The translations under genes and the position numbers were made by a program. Under the pieces are notes generated by a model. That model had not been told where the DNA came from, did not search any database, and was given only the letters and a program-made list of their open reading frames with translations. From assembly GCA_023150555.1 (NCBI GenBank), contig JAKLKQ010000064.1, forward strand, positions 1 through 38,059: a DNA stretch of 38,059 nucleotides, given 5' to 3'. Below, piece by piece: positions 15,998-25,046 of this stretch. How positions within the stretch are numbered: the stretch's first letter is position 1; the number at the start of each line of letters is the position of its first letter. Source of the DNA: Planctomycetota bacterium (GTDB lineage: Bacteria > Planctomycetota > SZUA-567 > H5-PLA8).

Positions 15998-18900
15998 ATG
16001 CTGAACTGGATCATCGCCGCATCGCTGCGCAACCGCATGCTGGTCGCGTGTGCAGCGCTGCTGGTCGCCGCCTACGGTCTCTTCACGGGCCTGCGGATGC
16101 CCATCGACGTCCTGCCGGACCTCAACCGGCCCGTCGTCACCATCTTGACCGAAGCGCACGGCATGGTGCCCGAGGACGTCGAGCGCCTGGTCACCTGGCC
16201 TGTCGAACAGGTCCTGAACGGTGCGACGGGCGTGTACCGCGTTCGGTCGCAGAGCGGAACGGGATTATCGGTCGTCTACGTCGAGTTCGAATGGGGCACG
16301 GATATCTACCTGGACCGGCAGATCGTGGCGGAAAAACTCCAACTGGCCGAAATCCCTCCGGGCGTGCAGGCCGTGATGGCGCCGATCAGCAGCATCATGG
16401 GCCAAACCCAGCTGATCGGTTTCTACGGAAGCCGCACCGATCCCTTCGAACTGCGCAGCCGCGTGGACCGCGACATCAAGCCGCGCATCCTCTCCCTCAG
16501 CGGCATCGCGCAGGTAGTGACCATCGGCAGCCAGCCCAGCGAACTTCAAGTCATCGTCGACACCGGAAAGCTGCGCGCTTTCGACGTCACCCTGGACGAA
16601 GTGGCAGGCGCCGTGAACGCATCCAACGTCAATGTGTCCGGCGGCTACTTTCACATCGGCCCCAAAGGGCCCCTCGTCACCGTGCCCGGCCTCCTCGAGG
16701 AGAAGGAAGATCTCCAGCAGGCCATTGTCCGGCACGATCCCCTGCGCTCGGTGCGGGTCCGCGACGTAGCCGACGTCGTCTTCGGCCCGACCGCCGTGCC
16801 CACCGGGGACGCCGGCATCAACGGTGAGCCCGGCGTAATCATGGTGATCATGAAGCAACCGGGAATCGACACCGTCGGCCTCACCGACCGCATCAATGCC
16901 GAGCTCGAACGCATCCAGAAGGAACTGCCCGAAGACGTTAAGGTGGAAAACAACCTCTTCCAGCAGGCGGCCTTCATCCACCGCGCCATCGACAACGTGA
17001 TCGCCGCGGTGCGCGACGGCGCCATTCTGGTCGTGATCATCCTCTTCCTGTTCCTGCTCAACTTCCGTACCACCTTCATCACGCTGACGGCGATCCCTCT
17101 CTCCGTCGCGATCGCCGCCCTTGTTTTCGCTGCCTTCGGCCTGACCATCAACACCATGACCCTGGGCGGCCTGGCCGTCGCGATCGGCACGCTCGTGGAC
17201 GACGCCATCGTGGATGTCGAGAACGTCTTCCGCCGCCTTCACCAAAATGCACAGGCCAAGGATCCGGAGCCGCCCCTTTGGGTCGTTTTCCGCGCCAGCA
17301 GCGAAATTCGGAAGCCGGTGCTGTACGGAACCCTCCTGGTGACCGTGGTCTACCTGCCGATCTTCTTCCTCGGCGGCATCGAAGGCCGATTGTTCGCGCC
17401 CATCGGCCTGGCCTACATCATCAGCATCCTCGCGTCCCTGCTGGTGGCGCTCACGCTCACCCCGGTGTTGTGCTACTACCTGCTGGGCCACCGCAGCGCC
17501 AAGGAGCCCGAGTACGGCGGCTGGCTGATTCGCCACCTGCGTGCGGCCACGGAAAAGAGCATCCGCTTCAGCATAAAGTACCTCATGCACCTTATCGCGG
17601 CCCTTGGCGCGTTGGTTCTCGTCTGTTTGGCGCTCTTCGCTTCGCGCGGTTCCTCGTTCCTGCCGGAGTTCAACGAAGGCTCTGCCCAAGTGAACCTCGT
17701 GCTGCCCCCGGACACCAGCCTCGAAACATCGAACGAATTCGGCCTGCGGCTAGAAAAAGTGCTAATGGAAATAGACGGCATCCAACACGTCGGCCGGCGC
17801 ACCGGCCGCGCCGCCGGCGACGAGCACGCGATGCCCGTCAGCCTCACCGAAACCATCGTCACCTTCGACCAGGCCTCGCCAAGGCCGCGCAACGAGATCA
17901 TCGAGGAGATCCGCGAGCGCCTCGCGCACGAGTTCCCCGGCGTCGCGGCCTCCACCGAGCAGCCGATTGCGCACCTGCTCAGCCACCTGCTTTCGGGCGT
18001 CACCGCGCAAGTGGCCATCAAGATTTACGGGCCCGACCTGGACCAGTTGCGCAGGACCGCGAAGGAGGTCGAGACTGCGATCAAGAAAGTCGACGGCGTC
18101 CGCGACCTGTACATCGAGCCGCAGATCCTCATCGACCAGGTGGAGGTCCGTCCGTACCGCGAGGCCCTGGCGCGCTTTGGGCTGAACGTTGAGGACGTGG
18201 CCAATACGGTCGAACTGGCGATGGGCGGCGAGGAAGTCTCGCGGATGCAGGAAGGCCAGGTCTCCTATCCGATTACCGTGCGCCTCAAACAGGAGAACCG
18301 CCGGACGCCGGACGATCTCAAAAATCTGTATCTGCGCAAGGGCAAAAGCGAAAAGATCCTGCTCTCGGACGTAGCGGACGTGCGGATCAGCAAGACGCCG
18401 AACCTGATCAACCGCGAAAACATGCAGCGCCGCGTGGTCGTGCAGCACAACGTCGGCGGGCGCAGCCTGGGCGAAGTGGTCGCCGACGTTCAGGCTGAAT
18501 TGGCGCCCATCATGTCGGAACTCGCCGCCAAGCCGGGTTACTCGATCCGCATCAGCGGGCAGTTCGAGGCGCAGGAAGAGGCAACGCGTATGATCTTCGC
18601 GCTCAGCTTCGCGTCGCTGGCCGCCATGTTCCTGATCCTCTTCCTGCACTTCCGCTCCGCGAACCTGGCCATCCAGGTGCTCGTCAGCCTGCCGATGGCC
18701 TTCGTGGGCGCGGTGGGTTACGTCGTGCTCTCCGGCCAAGTGCTTTCGATAGCCACGCTGGTCGGTCTGATCGCGTTAGGTGGCATCGCGGCACGAAACG
18801 GCATCCTGCTGCTTGACCATTACCTCCACCTGATGCAGGAAGAAGGCCAGCCGTTCAGCACCGAGATGATCGTCCGCGCCGGCCAGGAGCGCATGGTCCC

Positions 18901-19213
18901 CGTGCTGATGACCGCATTGTGCAGCGGAATCGGGCTGGTGCCCCTGGCCCTGACCCCTGACCAGCCCGGCCGCGAGATCCTTTACCCCGTCGCGACGGTC
19001 ATCATCGGTGGTCTGCTCTCCAGCACCCTGCTCGATTTCCTCGTCCGCCCCGGGCTCTTTTGGACCTTCGGGCGAAAAGAGGCCGAGCGGCTCGCCAAGG
19101 AGTACGAACCTTCGGAAGAAGACGCGACTGCGCTGAAGAGGATCCTGGCCAAAGGCGTCCCTCCGGCGCCGCCGGAAGCCCTGCCTAAACCGAGCAATGC
19201 CGCGGAAGCGTGA
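15998..19213 (+). CDS. heavy-metal RND efflux pump (CzcA/CusA-like)
   Basis: 1071 residues, the full length for an RND permease, with AAGGA about 10 nt upstream. TM1 is followed by the conserved PIDVLPDLNRP entry and LVTWPVEQVLNGATGV. The TM4 proton-relay motif reads GTLVDDAIVDVENVF with Asp401/Asp402. Twelve helices are evident in the usual 1+5+1+5 layout with two large periplasmic loops, and TM11 carries LVGLIALGGIAARNGILLLD. The protein is the proton-driven inner-membrane component exporting metal cations through the CzcB/CzcC partners encoded immediately upstream. Zn/Co/Cd versus Cu/Ag specificity is unsure: the TM4 motif is closer to general or Cus-like pumps than to the Czc form. It overlaps a possible GTG start of the next gene. 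Confidence 0.9.
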   Translation: MLNWIIAASLRNRMLVACAALLVAAYGLFTGLRMPIDVLPDLNRPVVTILTEAHGMVPEDVERLVTWPVEQVLNGATGVYRVRSQSGTGLSVVYVEFEWGTDIYLDRQIVAEKLQLAEIPPGVQAVMAPISSIMGQTQLIGFYGSRTDPFELRSRVDRDIKPRILSLSGIAQVVTIGSQPSELQVIVDTGKLRAFDVTLDEVAGAVNASNVNVSGGYFHIGPKGPLVTVPGLLEEKEDLQQAIVRHDPLRSVRVRDVADVVFGPTAVPTGDAGINGEPGVIMVIMKQPGIDTVGLTDRINAELERIQKELPEDVKVENNLFQQAAFIHRAIDNVIAAVRDGAILVVIILFLFLLNFRTTFITLTAIPLSVAIAALVFAAFGLTINTMTLGGLAVAIGTLVDDAIVDVENVFRRLHQNAQAKDPEPPLWVVFRASSEIRKPVLYGTLLVTVVYLPIFFLGGIEGRLFAPIGLAYIISILASLLVALTLTPVLCYYLLGHRSAKEPEYGGWLIRHLRAATEKSIRFSIKYLMHLIAALGALVLVCLALFASRGSSFLPEFNEGSAQVNLVLPPDTSLETSNEFGLRLEKVLMEIDGIQHVGRRTGRAAGDEHAMPVSLTETIVTFDQASPRPRNEIIEEIRERLAHEFPGVAASTEQPIAHLLSHLLSGVTAQVAIKIYGPDLDQLRRTAKEVETAIKKVDGVRDLYIEPQILIDQVEVRPYREALARFGLNVEDVANTVELAMGGEEVSRMQEGQVSYPITVRLKQENRRTPDDLKNLYLRKGKSEKILLSDVADVRISKTPNLINRENMQRRVVVQHNVGGRSLGEVVADVQAELAPIMSELAAKPGYSIRISGQFEAQEEATRMIFALSFASLAAMFLILFLHFRSANLAIQVLVSLPMAFVGAVGYVVLSGQVLSIATLVGLIALGGIAARNGILLLDHYLHLMQEEGQPFSTEMIVRAGQERMVPVLMTALCSGIGLVPLALTPDQPGREILYPVATVIIGGLLSSTLLDFLVRPGLFWTFGRKEAERLAKEYEPSEEDATALKRILAKGVPPAPPEALPKPSNAAEA

Positions 19214-19236
19214 GCCCGAATCAGAGGAGAAAAGAC

Positions 19237-19713
19237 ATGGTTAAATGGATCACGATCTGTTCGGCCGTACTGTTCCTGCCGCTCTTTAGCGGCTGCGGCG
19301 CAAAGACGGCGGCCACCGAGAAGACCACGGCGAGCACGAGCGACGGCCACGCGCACGCCGAACACGCACACAAAGGAATCCACGGCGGCAAGATGATCGC
19401 CCTGGACGGCGAGAAGGCCCACATCGAATTCGTTCACCATGCCGCCGAAGGCGAGGCAGACCTGTACATCACCGGTCCGGACGGTAAGACGGCCCTGCCG
19501 CTGGAAAAGGCACCCAACCTGAAGCTGATGACCGACGATGGCCCGAAGGTTCTCAAGTGCGAACCGTCCGGCGGAAGCGAAGGGAAAGCCAGTCAGTTCA
19601 CGGCCAGCGGCGATGCCCTGAAGAAAGACCCGCTCAAGGGCTTTATCGCCGTCGAAGTCGACGGCGCGTCTTTCAGTCCGGCACTTCCCGAAGAACACCA
19701 CCACTCGCATTGA
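19237..19713 (+). CDS. His-rich periplasmic lipoprotein of the metal-efflux operon
   Basis: 158 residues from the ATG at 19237, with AGAGGAGA about 8 nt upstream; a GTG at 19210 would overlap the pump gene and give a poor signal peptide. Lipobox LFSGC lipidates Cys20. The mature N-terminus is a His cluster (DGHAHAEHAHKGIHGGK) and the C-terminus is EEHHHSH. Between them lies a compact beta domain (AHIEFVHHAAEGEADLYITG). A similar His-rich opening occurs in small periplasmic metal chaperones linked to RND operons. The role inferred is metal binding and delivery to the pump. It is the last gene of the operon. No terminator is obvious in the 217 bases that follow. Confidence 0.7.
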   Translation: MVKWITICSAVLFLPLFSGCGAKTAATEKTTASTSDGHAHAEHAHKGIHGGKMIALDGEKAHIEFVHHAAEGEADLYITGPDGKTALPLEKAPNLKLMTDDGPKVLKCEPSGGSEGKASQFTASGDALKKDPLKGFIAVEVDGASFSPALPEEHHHSH

Positions 19714-19930
19714 CGGCTGATACGTCTGCCTCAATTAAGCGGGACGCTGGACGCAACGGCATTCGCCAATCCAGTTCGAATAGGACCTTCGACCGCCGGC
19801 GTTTGAGTACGGCCAAGCCGCTACGCAAAGCGGAAGATCGCTGCAACAAAGGTTACTGGCAGCCGGCTTGGCCCGCCCCTGCAAGAGCACTTGCAGCGAT
19901 GCGCTAGCAGGTCAAGGAGGAACTGGGCCG

Positions 19931-22357
19931 TCAGGCGTGAGACGGTGCAGGTGAGGACGCCTTGCTTAGGCGCATCGCGTCTTGGATCGCGCCTTCGAAA
20001 CGCTCCATGTAGAGAAGCAGGGCGCCTACCTCCGCGCCGGAGGGATCGGTGACTTCGAGGTACGCATCGCGCACGCGCTTCTGCAATGCGGCCACGCAGG
20101 ATTCGCAGCACGACAGCGCCTTGAGCGCGGCTGCCGGATCCGGAGGATCGCGGTGCAACAGGCGCTTGGCTTCGTGGAAGTCGGCCAGCGCGCCGCTCAG
20201 CGATACAGAAATCCCGGTGGCCTCTTCCAGAAACGCCAGGTCCTCGCGGCACGAATCGCGCGGCGAGGCCTCTCGCGCTTGCCTCAGGTGCCCCAGCGCA
20301 TTCTGCGATGCCTCCCCTACCCGGCGCCAGAAACGCTTCAGGCGGCGGTGCAGTTCGGTGCGCGAGATGCCGATGTCCTCGAAGTGTTTCCGGTAACGCT
20401 GGTTCGCGAGGTCCCGCGGCCAGGACTTCGAGTCCAACGCCAACCGCCGCCAGTGCACGGGGATGCCAAAGACCTTGTTGAAGGCCAAGGGCAGGTACTC
20501 GGCGCCGGGGCGGCCGGGCTCCATGACCTTGTCGACCGCGTCAACGCCCTCGCCGCCGCCCGCACGTCCAGTATCCGGCAGCGCGAGCCACTCGGAAAAG
20601 ACTTTCGTCATGGCACCGCAAGCACGTTCGCCATACAGACTCGCGCAAGCGCGCTCCAGGAACCCGCCCGCACCGAAGACGCCGTCGGGCAAGACGTCAG
20701 TGGTGAGCAACGCACTCCAGAGTTCCTGCTCGTCCTTCGCCTGCAAGGCCCCGAGCAGGTCGCGGCCGGCGTCGGCATTCCAGGCGCACTCGGCGTTCAG
20801 GACCTGCTGCGGTTCCTGGTAGGCGCTCCCGTTGGCGTTGTAGATGCCCTGGGCGCCCCGGAAGACGTAATCGAGGCACGGCGTGGCGACGAACGGATTA
20901 TCGTTGCACCAGTTGTCGCCGCCGCAGAGGAAGTACATGAAGACCGGCAGACGGGCGCCCGCATCCTGCATGGCCCGGTTGAAGCAGTCGACCCACCGCA
21001 CCGAGCCGTGCGGCTGGCGAAACACTTCACGAAAAACGACGCAAGTGTTCTCGGTTCGAGGCAACCCAAGGGCCACGTTCTGCCAGTGGGTGATCGCCTT
21101 CGACCAATCCTCCGTGCTCGGGGAACTGGGCGTGTAGAGCGGTGACGTGAGGTAGATCGAGCAATCGCGCGCGGCCTCGTACCCGGTCTCGGAGTCGCGC
21201 ACCGAATTGACCGCCTCGATCAGGTATTTGAACCCGTTGGCAACGCCCCCGGCGGCACCGTCGGCCGCCGCCGCATCGTCGTTGGGCCAGCGCGCGCGGC
21301 ATTTAGGACAGCGCTTGAGCCAATACTTCTGCAAGGTGTCGAAGCCGCCGTAGTCTTCGTTGTGGATGTACACGCCGCCCGGCTGGACGGCGCGCATGTA
21401 GTCGCGAAGTTCCTCGGCCTTCAACGCATTCATCGCGTCGTTGCTTCGGCAGGTCCCCATCGTGCCGGCATCCACGCCGGCCTTAACGCGGTGCTCCGGG
21501 TAGCCGAGGCACGAGTACAATGCTCCGTCGGGATACGCCACGCGGTTTCGGAAGACCGTGCCGAGATACCGCGCGTCCTCGTACAGCGGACCCATCTGGT
21601 ATTCCATACCGAAACCCGCGCCGTACAGACCGTGAATCAGCCGGATGCCGCGTTCGCGCGCGTAGCGGTTCAGCCGGCGCATCATGCCCGGGTAATCCGC
21701 GCGGCGCTCCTTCAATCCGAATCCGAACCCGTCGAACATCACCGCGTTGATCTTATATTTCAGGCACAGTTCCAGTTTTCTCTCGCAGAGCCGTTCGTAG
21801 GCTTCGGCGCCCCGGCCCCGGTCGTACGACCAGCGGTTGGCCTCGCCGTTGAGCAACCAGCCCGCGGTGCGCAGTTCGAAAGCCGGAAAGTCGCGGATGT
21901 AGGCGCCAGGAATGGCACGCTCGCCCGAGGCGCTCGGGCTGTCCAGCAGTTGCAGCAGCGTCATCGCGCCGTAAAGCACGCCTTGCGGCGCGCCCGCGAT
22001 TAGCACCTCCTTTTCGCTGAATGTGCGCAGGACGTATGCCTGCTCACAGTTGGCGCCGGCAAGCACTTGGCGGTCGAGCAGATTGAGTTTTGCGTCGAAG
22101 TCCCGGTTCCGTGGAAAATGCACGAGGCGGATCGCGATCTCGCCTTCGGCGCACGGTCCTGCGCCTCGAATGCGCCCCTGCAGATCCGGAAAGCGCTCCT
22201 CCAGGCCTTCGCAGATCCTCCGAGCGGCCATCGCGATCTTGGGGTCGCCGTCGCCTGAGGCGTCGATGCAGATCCCAGCGCCGCGCGCGAGGCGAACGCC
22301 GGCGGCGAGCGCCTCGAAATAGTGCGGCGTCGGAATCACATTCGTTGGGTTAGCCAT
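19931..22357 (-). CDS. GH20-like (beta-N-acetylhexosaminidase-type) glycoside hydrolase
   Basis: 808 residues from the ATG at 22355-22357, with AAGGAGAGG about 8 nt upstream. Residues about 10-140 match the alpha/beta domain that precedes GH20/GH84/GH67-type barrels, ending in the telltale GAPQGVLYGAMTLLQLL. The barrel starts with IPGAYIRDFPAFELRTAGWL and KYKINAVMFDGFGFG. GGVYIHNEDYGG (about residue 330) falls where the catalytic acid pair is expected. A CPKC motif (near 348) may be a local zinc or disulfide site. The C-terminal 250 residues are helical. No signal peptide is seen, so the protein is probably cytoplasmic and cleaves imported oligosaccharides. The regulator gene lies 158 bases upstream in the same direction. 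Family membership is moderately sure; the substrate is not known. Confidence 0.65.
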   Translation of the reverse strand: MANPTNVIPTPHYFEALAAGVRLARGAGICIDASGDGDPKIAMAARRICEGLEERFPDLQGRIRGAGPCAEGEIAIRLVHFPRNRDFDAKLNLLDRQVLAGANCEQAYVLRTFSEKEVLIAGAPQGVLYGAMTLLQLLDSPSASGERAIPGAYIRDFPAFELRTAGWLLNGEANRWSYDRGRGAEAYERLCERKLELCLKYKINAVMFDGFGFGLKERRADYPGMMRRLNRYARERGIRLIHGLYGAGFGMEYQMGPLYEDARYLGTVFRNRVAYPDGALYSCLGYPEHRVKAGVDAGTMGTCRSNDAMNALKAEELRDYMRAVQPGGVYIHNEDYGGFDTLQKYWLKRCPKCRARWPNDDAAAADGAAGGVANGFKYLIEAVNSVRDSETGYEAARDCSIYLTSPLYTPSSPSTEDWSKAITHWQNVALGLPRTENTCVVFREVFRQPHGSVRWVDCFNRAMQDAGARLPVFMYFLCGGDNWCNDNPFVATPCLDYVFRGAQGIYNANGSAYQEPQQVLNAECAWNADAGRDLLGALQAKDEQELWSALLTTDVLPDGVFGAGGFLERACASLYGERACGAMTKVFSEWLALPDTGRAGGGEGVDAVDKVMEPGRPGAEYLPLAFNKVFGIPVHWRRLALDSKSWPRDLANQRYRKHFEDIGISRTELHRRLKRFWRRVGEASQNALGHLRQAREASPRDSCREDLAFLEEATGISVSLSGALADFHEAKRLLHRDPPDPAAALKALSCCESCVAALQKRVRDAYLEVTDPSGAEVGALLLYMERFEGAIQDAMRLSKASSPAPSHA

Positions 22358-22515
22358 GACACCTCTCCTTCCCGCCTCGTGGTGAAACCGGATAGCGATT
22401 CCCCAACACCTTGCCAACTTCCACTAGGATCGCACTGCGTCCGTAGCCGAGGAGAAATGCAGGATAGTTCGCCCGCTGCGAAGCATAACGGCTCCCCTCG
22501 TCACGGCCGTTCGGC

Positions 22516-23775
22516 TCAGGGGCTGGGCACGGGCTGCGGCGCCGCGCGCTGGCGGTCCAGGCGCATCGGTACGCCGACGCGCAGCGGTAATCGGTCGGGC
22601 CAGTGCATCCGGCCGAGCAACAACGTTGCGGCCGCGCGACCCAATTCCATGCCGTCGGCATGGATGCCGATGGCCGGACCGCCGTAGCGTTCGTCGGCGC
22701 AGCCCGCCGCTTTCACATACAGCCCGCGCTCGGAACACGCGGCCATCAGTTCCTCGGCCTGGCCGGCGGAGTGGCAGACCAGCGCATCGGGACGCTGCGT
22801 CGCGGGCAGCGCCATCCACGCGTCGACCAGGGGCCGGCAGGTTTCCGGCCCGTACCACGTGAAGTGAACCATTTCCTCGCCGGCCGTCAGCCCGCACTCG
22901 TCGATCGCCATGCGGTAGGCGCTCAAGCGCAGGTAGCTGTCGGGGTCCACGCGTTGCCGGCCCCGCTGAAAGCGAATGTATTCTTCCGTCGTCATCTTGC
23001 CGGTCGGATCCGGCACGCCCATGTAGCCGCCGACGAAGTGGATCCGCCGCAAGCCCTCCTCGGCGAATCGCCGCACCACAGCGCGGTAGCCGGGCACCGG
23101 GTCTACGAAGACCTGGTCGGCGCGCTGTGCGAAGCGTTCGTTGGGGAAGTCCACCAGCAGCGTCGGCTTGCCCAGGCCGAGCAACGATTCAAGCCAGGCC
23201 TCTTCGATGATACTCACCGAGACCAGCGCGTCGAAACGGCCGGCGCGGACGGCCTCGAGATCCGGATGGCGCAGGCGCGTGTAGACCGACTCGCCGAGGC
23301 ACTCGGCGGTCACGCCGCGCGCGGGATTGGTCCAGACCGCACCGGTGGGCTCCCGCTCGCTCGAACGCGACCACAACGGCGTGACGCGGTCCAGACCCCA
23401 CGAAGCAAGCATCCCGCGCGTGATGGCGCCCTGGAATTCCGTCTCCAGGCGGCCGGCGAGCACCGAACGCGGCCAAAGCACCCCGATGCGAATGTGGCGC
23501 CCTGGAACCAGCGGAGGCTCGGCGCGGTCGGTCACGTAGGTGCCGTCGCCGCGGCGGCGGTAGATCAGCCCTTCGCGCACGAGGTCGTTCAGCGCACGCA
23601 CGACAGTCTGCTTGCCGGCATCGAGCAGTTTCGGCAGTTCGACCTCGGTTGGCAGCCGGGTACCGGGCGCATAGACGCCCTTCGCAATGCGGCGGCGCAA
23701 TTCTTCACGGGCTCGATGGTGCTTCGAGGCAGTGCGGACGGGCGCAGGCGGCGAGGAGGTCTTCTTCATATACAT
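22516..23775 (-). CDS. GntR-type wHTH regulator with LacI-type sugar-binding domain
   Basis: 419 residues from ATG 23773-23775 (or ATG 23769); neither has a strong ribosome site. Residues about 18-88 are a GntR winged helix: LRRRIAKGVYAPGTRLPTEV, then QTVVRALNDLVREGLIYRRR and the wing GDGTYVTDR. Residues about 100-405 are a periplasmic-binding-like LacI effector domain (HIRIGVLWPRS, RIHFVGGYMGVPDPTGKM, PDALVCHSAGQAEELM, GIHADGMELGRAAATLLL). The build is that of AraR-type repressors, which bind sugar in the LacI part and DNA through the GntR part. It likely controls the adjacent hydrolase gene and itself; two palindromes lie just upstream of its start. Confidence 0.85.
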   Translation of the reverse strand: MYMKKTSSPPAPVRTASKHHRAREELRRRIAKGVYAPGTRLPTEVELPKLLDAGKQTVVRALNDLVREGLIYRRRGDGTYVTDRAEPPLVPGRHIRIGVLWPRSVLAGRLETEFQGAITRGMLASWGLDRVTPLWSRSSEREPTGAVWTNPARGVTAECLGESVYTRLRHPDLEAVRAGRFDALVSVSIIEEAWLESLLGLGKPTLLVDFPNERFAQRADQVFVDPVPGYRAVVRRFAEEGLRRIHFVGGYMGVPDPTGKMTTEEYIRFQRGRQRVDPDSYLRLSAYRMAIDECGLTAGEEMVHFTWYGPETCRPLVDAWMALPATQRPDALVCHSAGQAEELMAACSERGLYVKAAGCADERYGGPAIGIHADGMELGRAAATLLLGRMHWPDRLPLRVGVPMRLDRQRAAPQPVPSP

Positions 23776-23808
23776 TAAGGATACACCATAAAACTGCGAT
23801 GTAATGCA

Positions 23809-23838
23809 ATAAAACATCGTTGTTTTATGATATCATAA
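23809..23838. promoter_or_regulatory. two overlapping palindromes, probable operators of the GntR-LacI regulator
   Basis: ATAAAAC (23809-23815) and GTTTTAT (23822-23828) form a perfect 7-bp dyad with a 6-nt centre. It overlaps a perfect 14-bp palindrome, TTATGATATCATAA (23825-23838). Both lie 34-63 bases before the regulator start, in a strongly AT-rich stretch of otherwise GC-rich DNA. This fits autoregulation at the promoter driving regulator and hydrolase. Confidence 0.55.
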
Positions 23839-23955
23839 GTATTTGAATTTGCGTAAGTTGCATGATCTACATGGGATTGCCTCCTGAATTAACCCCAACG
23901 TGAGCACCGGACAGAGCAGGTGGGGCAGTCCTGCCGGAATCCTTGTGGTCCATCA

Positions 23956-24408
23956 CTACCGGGCCATGCAGAACGGCATGCGGCCATGGCGCATGACCCA
24001 ACGCCAGAGCAGCTCGCGTTCGACGTGGTGGATAAAGGCGGAACGAAGGGGTTCCGCCAAGTCGGGTATCGGAAAAACCGAGACCCACATGCGACTCGCG
24101 GTCTCATCCGTCGGCTCATCGAGACACGCAAGCGAGGAAGATTCCTTTTCTTCGACCAGTGCCGCACTGTGAAATTTGAAGTTCATCAACTCCCGGCCCA
24201 GATTCCTCTCGCAAGCTCCCCCGAAATAGCAGATCTGCTCGGATTCGAGGTCAACCGTTCGAGGCGCCATGCCGGAAAAGATCGCCAGGGCATAGACGCC
24301 CGGCCACTTCAACTCAGGAGCCATCATGCAGTCGGCGAAAACAATCCAACTCTTGAACGCGATCGGATAATCGCCAAGCGCGGGAACCTGCAGGGCCGTT
24401 TTTTCCAT
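23956..24408 (-). CDS. small orphan protein, possibly GIY-YIG-like nuclease fold
   Basis: 150 residues from ATG 24406-24408, with GGTGAG about 6 nt upstream; a TTG at 24420 is an alternative. The motif order resembles the GIY-YIG domain: PGVY (37-39, for GIY), ICYFG (59-63, for YIG), an Arg in ERNLGRELMNF (68-75), and a C-terminal VERELLWRWVMRHGRMPFC containing a Glu. Similar orphan proteins end in a final Asn that is Met here. I offer the fold as a hypothesis. Base composition is less GC-rich than the flanking genes, and there is no co-directional neighbour with a related function, so the gene may be horizontally acquired and may be decaying. Confidence 0.45.
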   Translation of the reverse strand: MEKTALQVPALGDYPIAFKSWIVFADCMMAPELKWPGVYALAIFSGMAPRTVDLESEQICYFGGACERNLGRELMNFKFHSAALVEEKESSSLACLDEPTDETASRMWVSVFPIPDLAEPLRSAFIHHVERELLWRWVMRHGRMPFCMAR

Positions 24409-25046
24409 TTCGCTCACCAAGACTGGTTGGGTTCGGTTTGCCTGCCGCTACCGCAGGCCATTTCAATACCTCCCGCAGCCATACTTCCAAGCCGACCTCC
24501 ACATGAGAATTCGAAGCAATCCCTATTCCCATTTAACAATCATTTCGGAAACAAAAATAGAACGCCCTGTGCGGGCAGTTCGCTCCCGAAATGGCCTTAA
24601 TTGCGCGATTTTGAGGCGGGATGAAACGAATTTCCCCCGGCATCCAGCCCGATTCCACGCATGCAGAACCAAGGGATCTAATCCCGATACCCAAATCCTG
24701 GCAGCTCGCACGATTCCTTGGCGCGCTGCCAAACCTTCGGCGGTGCTTTGGCAGATCAGAAGCAAACAAGAGTCAGTAGGGCCATTTGACCGCTGTCGTA
24801 AGCGTCACCTTCACGTTCGACTGGAGCAATGTCCCCGCGCTTAAAGATAGTAGGTGCTTCGAGAATGCCTGCACCGGAATTTAGCCCAAGCTCCCATTTA
24901 TTGCGCCGATTTTCTATTCCGAAATTTTGGCACCTGAAAGGCCCACAATTTCTTGATCTCCTTTTTCCAGTGGAATGTCGCTTGCGAAACTCAATTCGGC
25001 GATCTTCAGCAGGCGCGACTCAACTTCTTAATGAGGAGGAGGCTCC
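24409..25046. other. 638-base gene-poor region, no supported gene
   Basis: Short open frames on both strands (for example 24503-24844 +, 24523-24769 -) overlap one another and show no family motif, signal peptide or ribosome site. Composition is clearly more AT-rich than the rest of the window. The last bases hold GAGGAGGAGG (about 25032-25041), the ribosome site of the cytochrome gene, and the cytochrome promoter is presumably here. No terminator or repeat stands out. Confidence 0.5.

Noticed and set aside
16265..17689. A 474-codon open frame on the - strand
   Set aside because: Antisense to the RND pump gene; translation is dominated by Asp/Glu/Gln/His/Gly with no recognisable fold.
23920..24600. 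A 226-codon + strand frame opposite the GIY-YIG-like candidate
   Set aside because: It has no family motif and no ribosome site; the - strand frame has ordered motifs.
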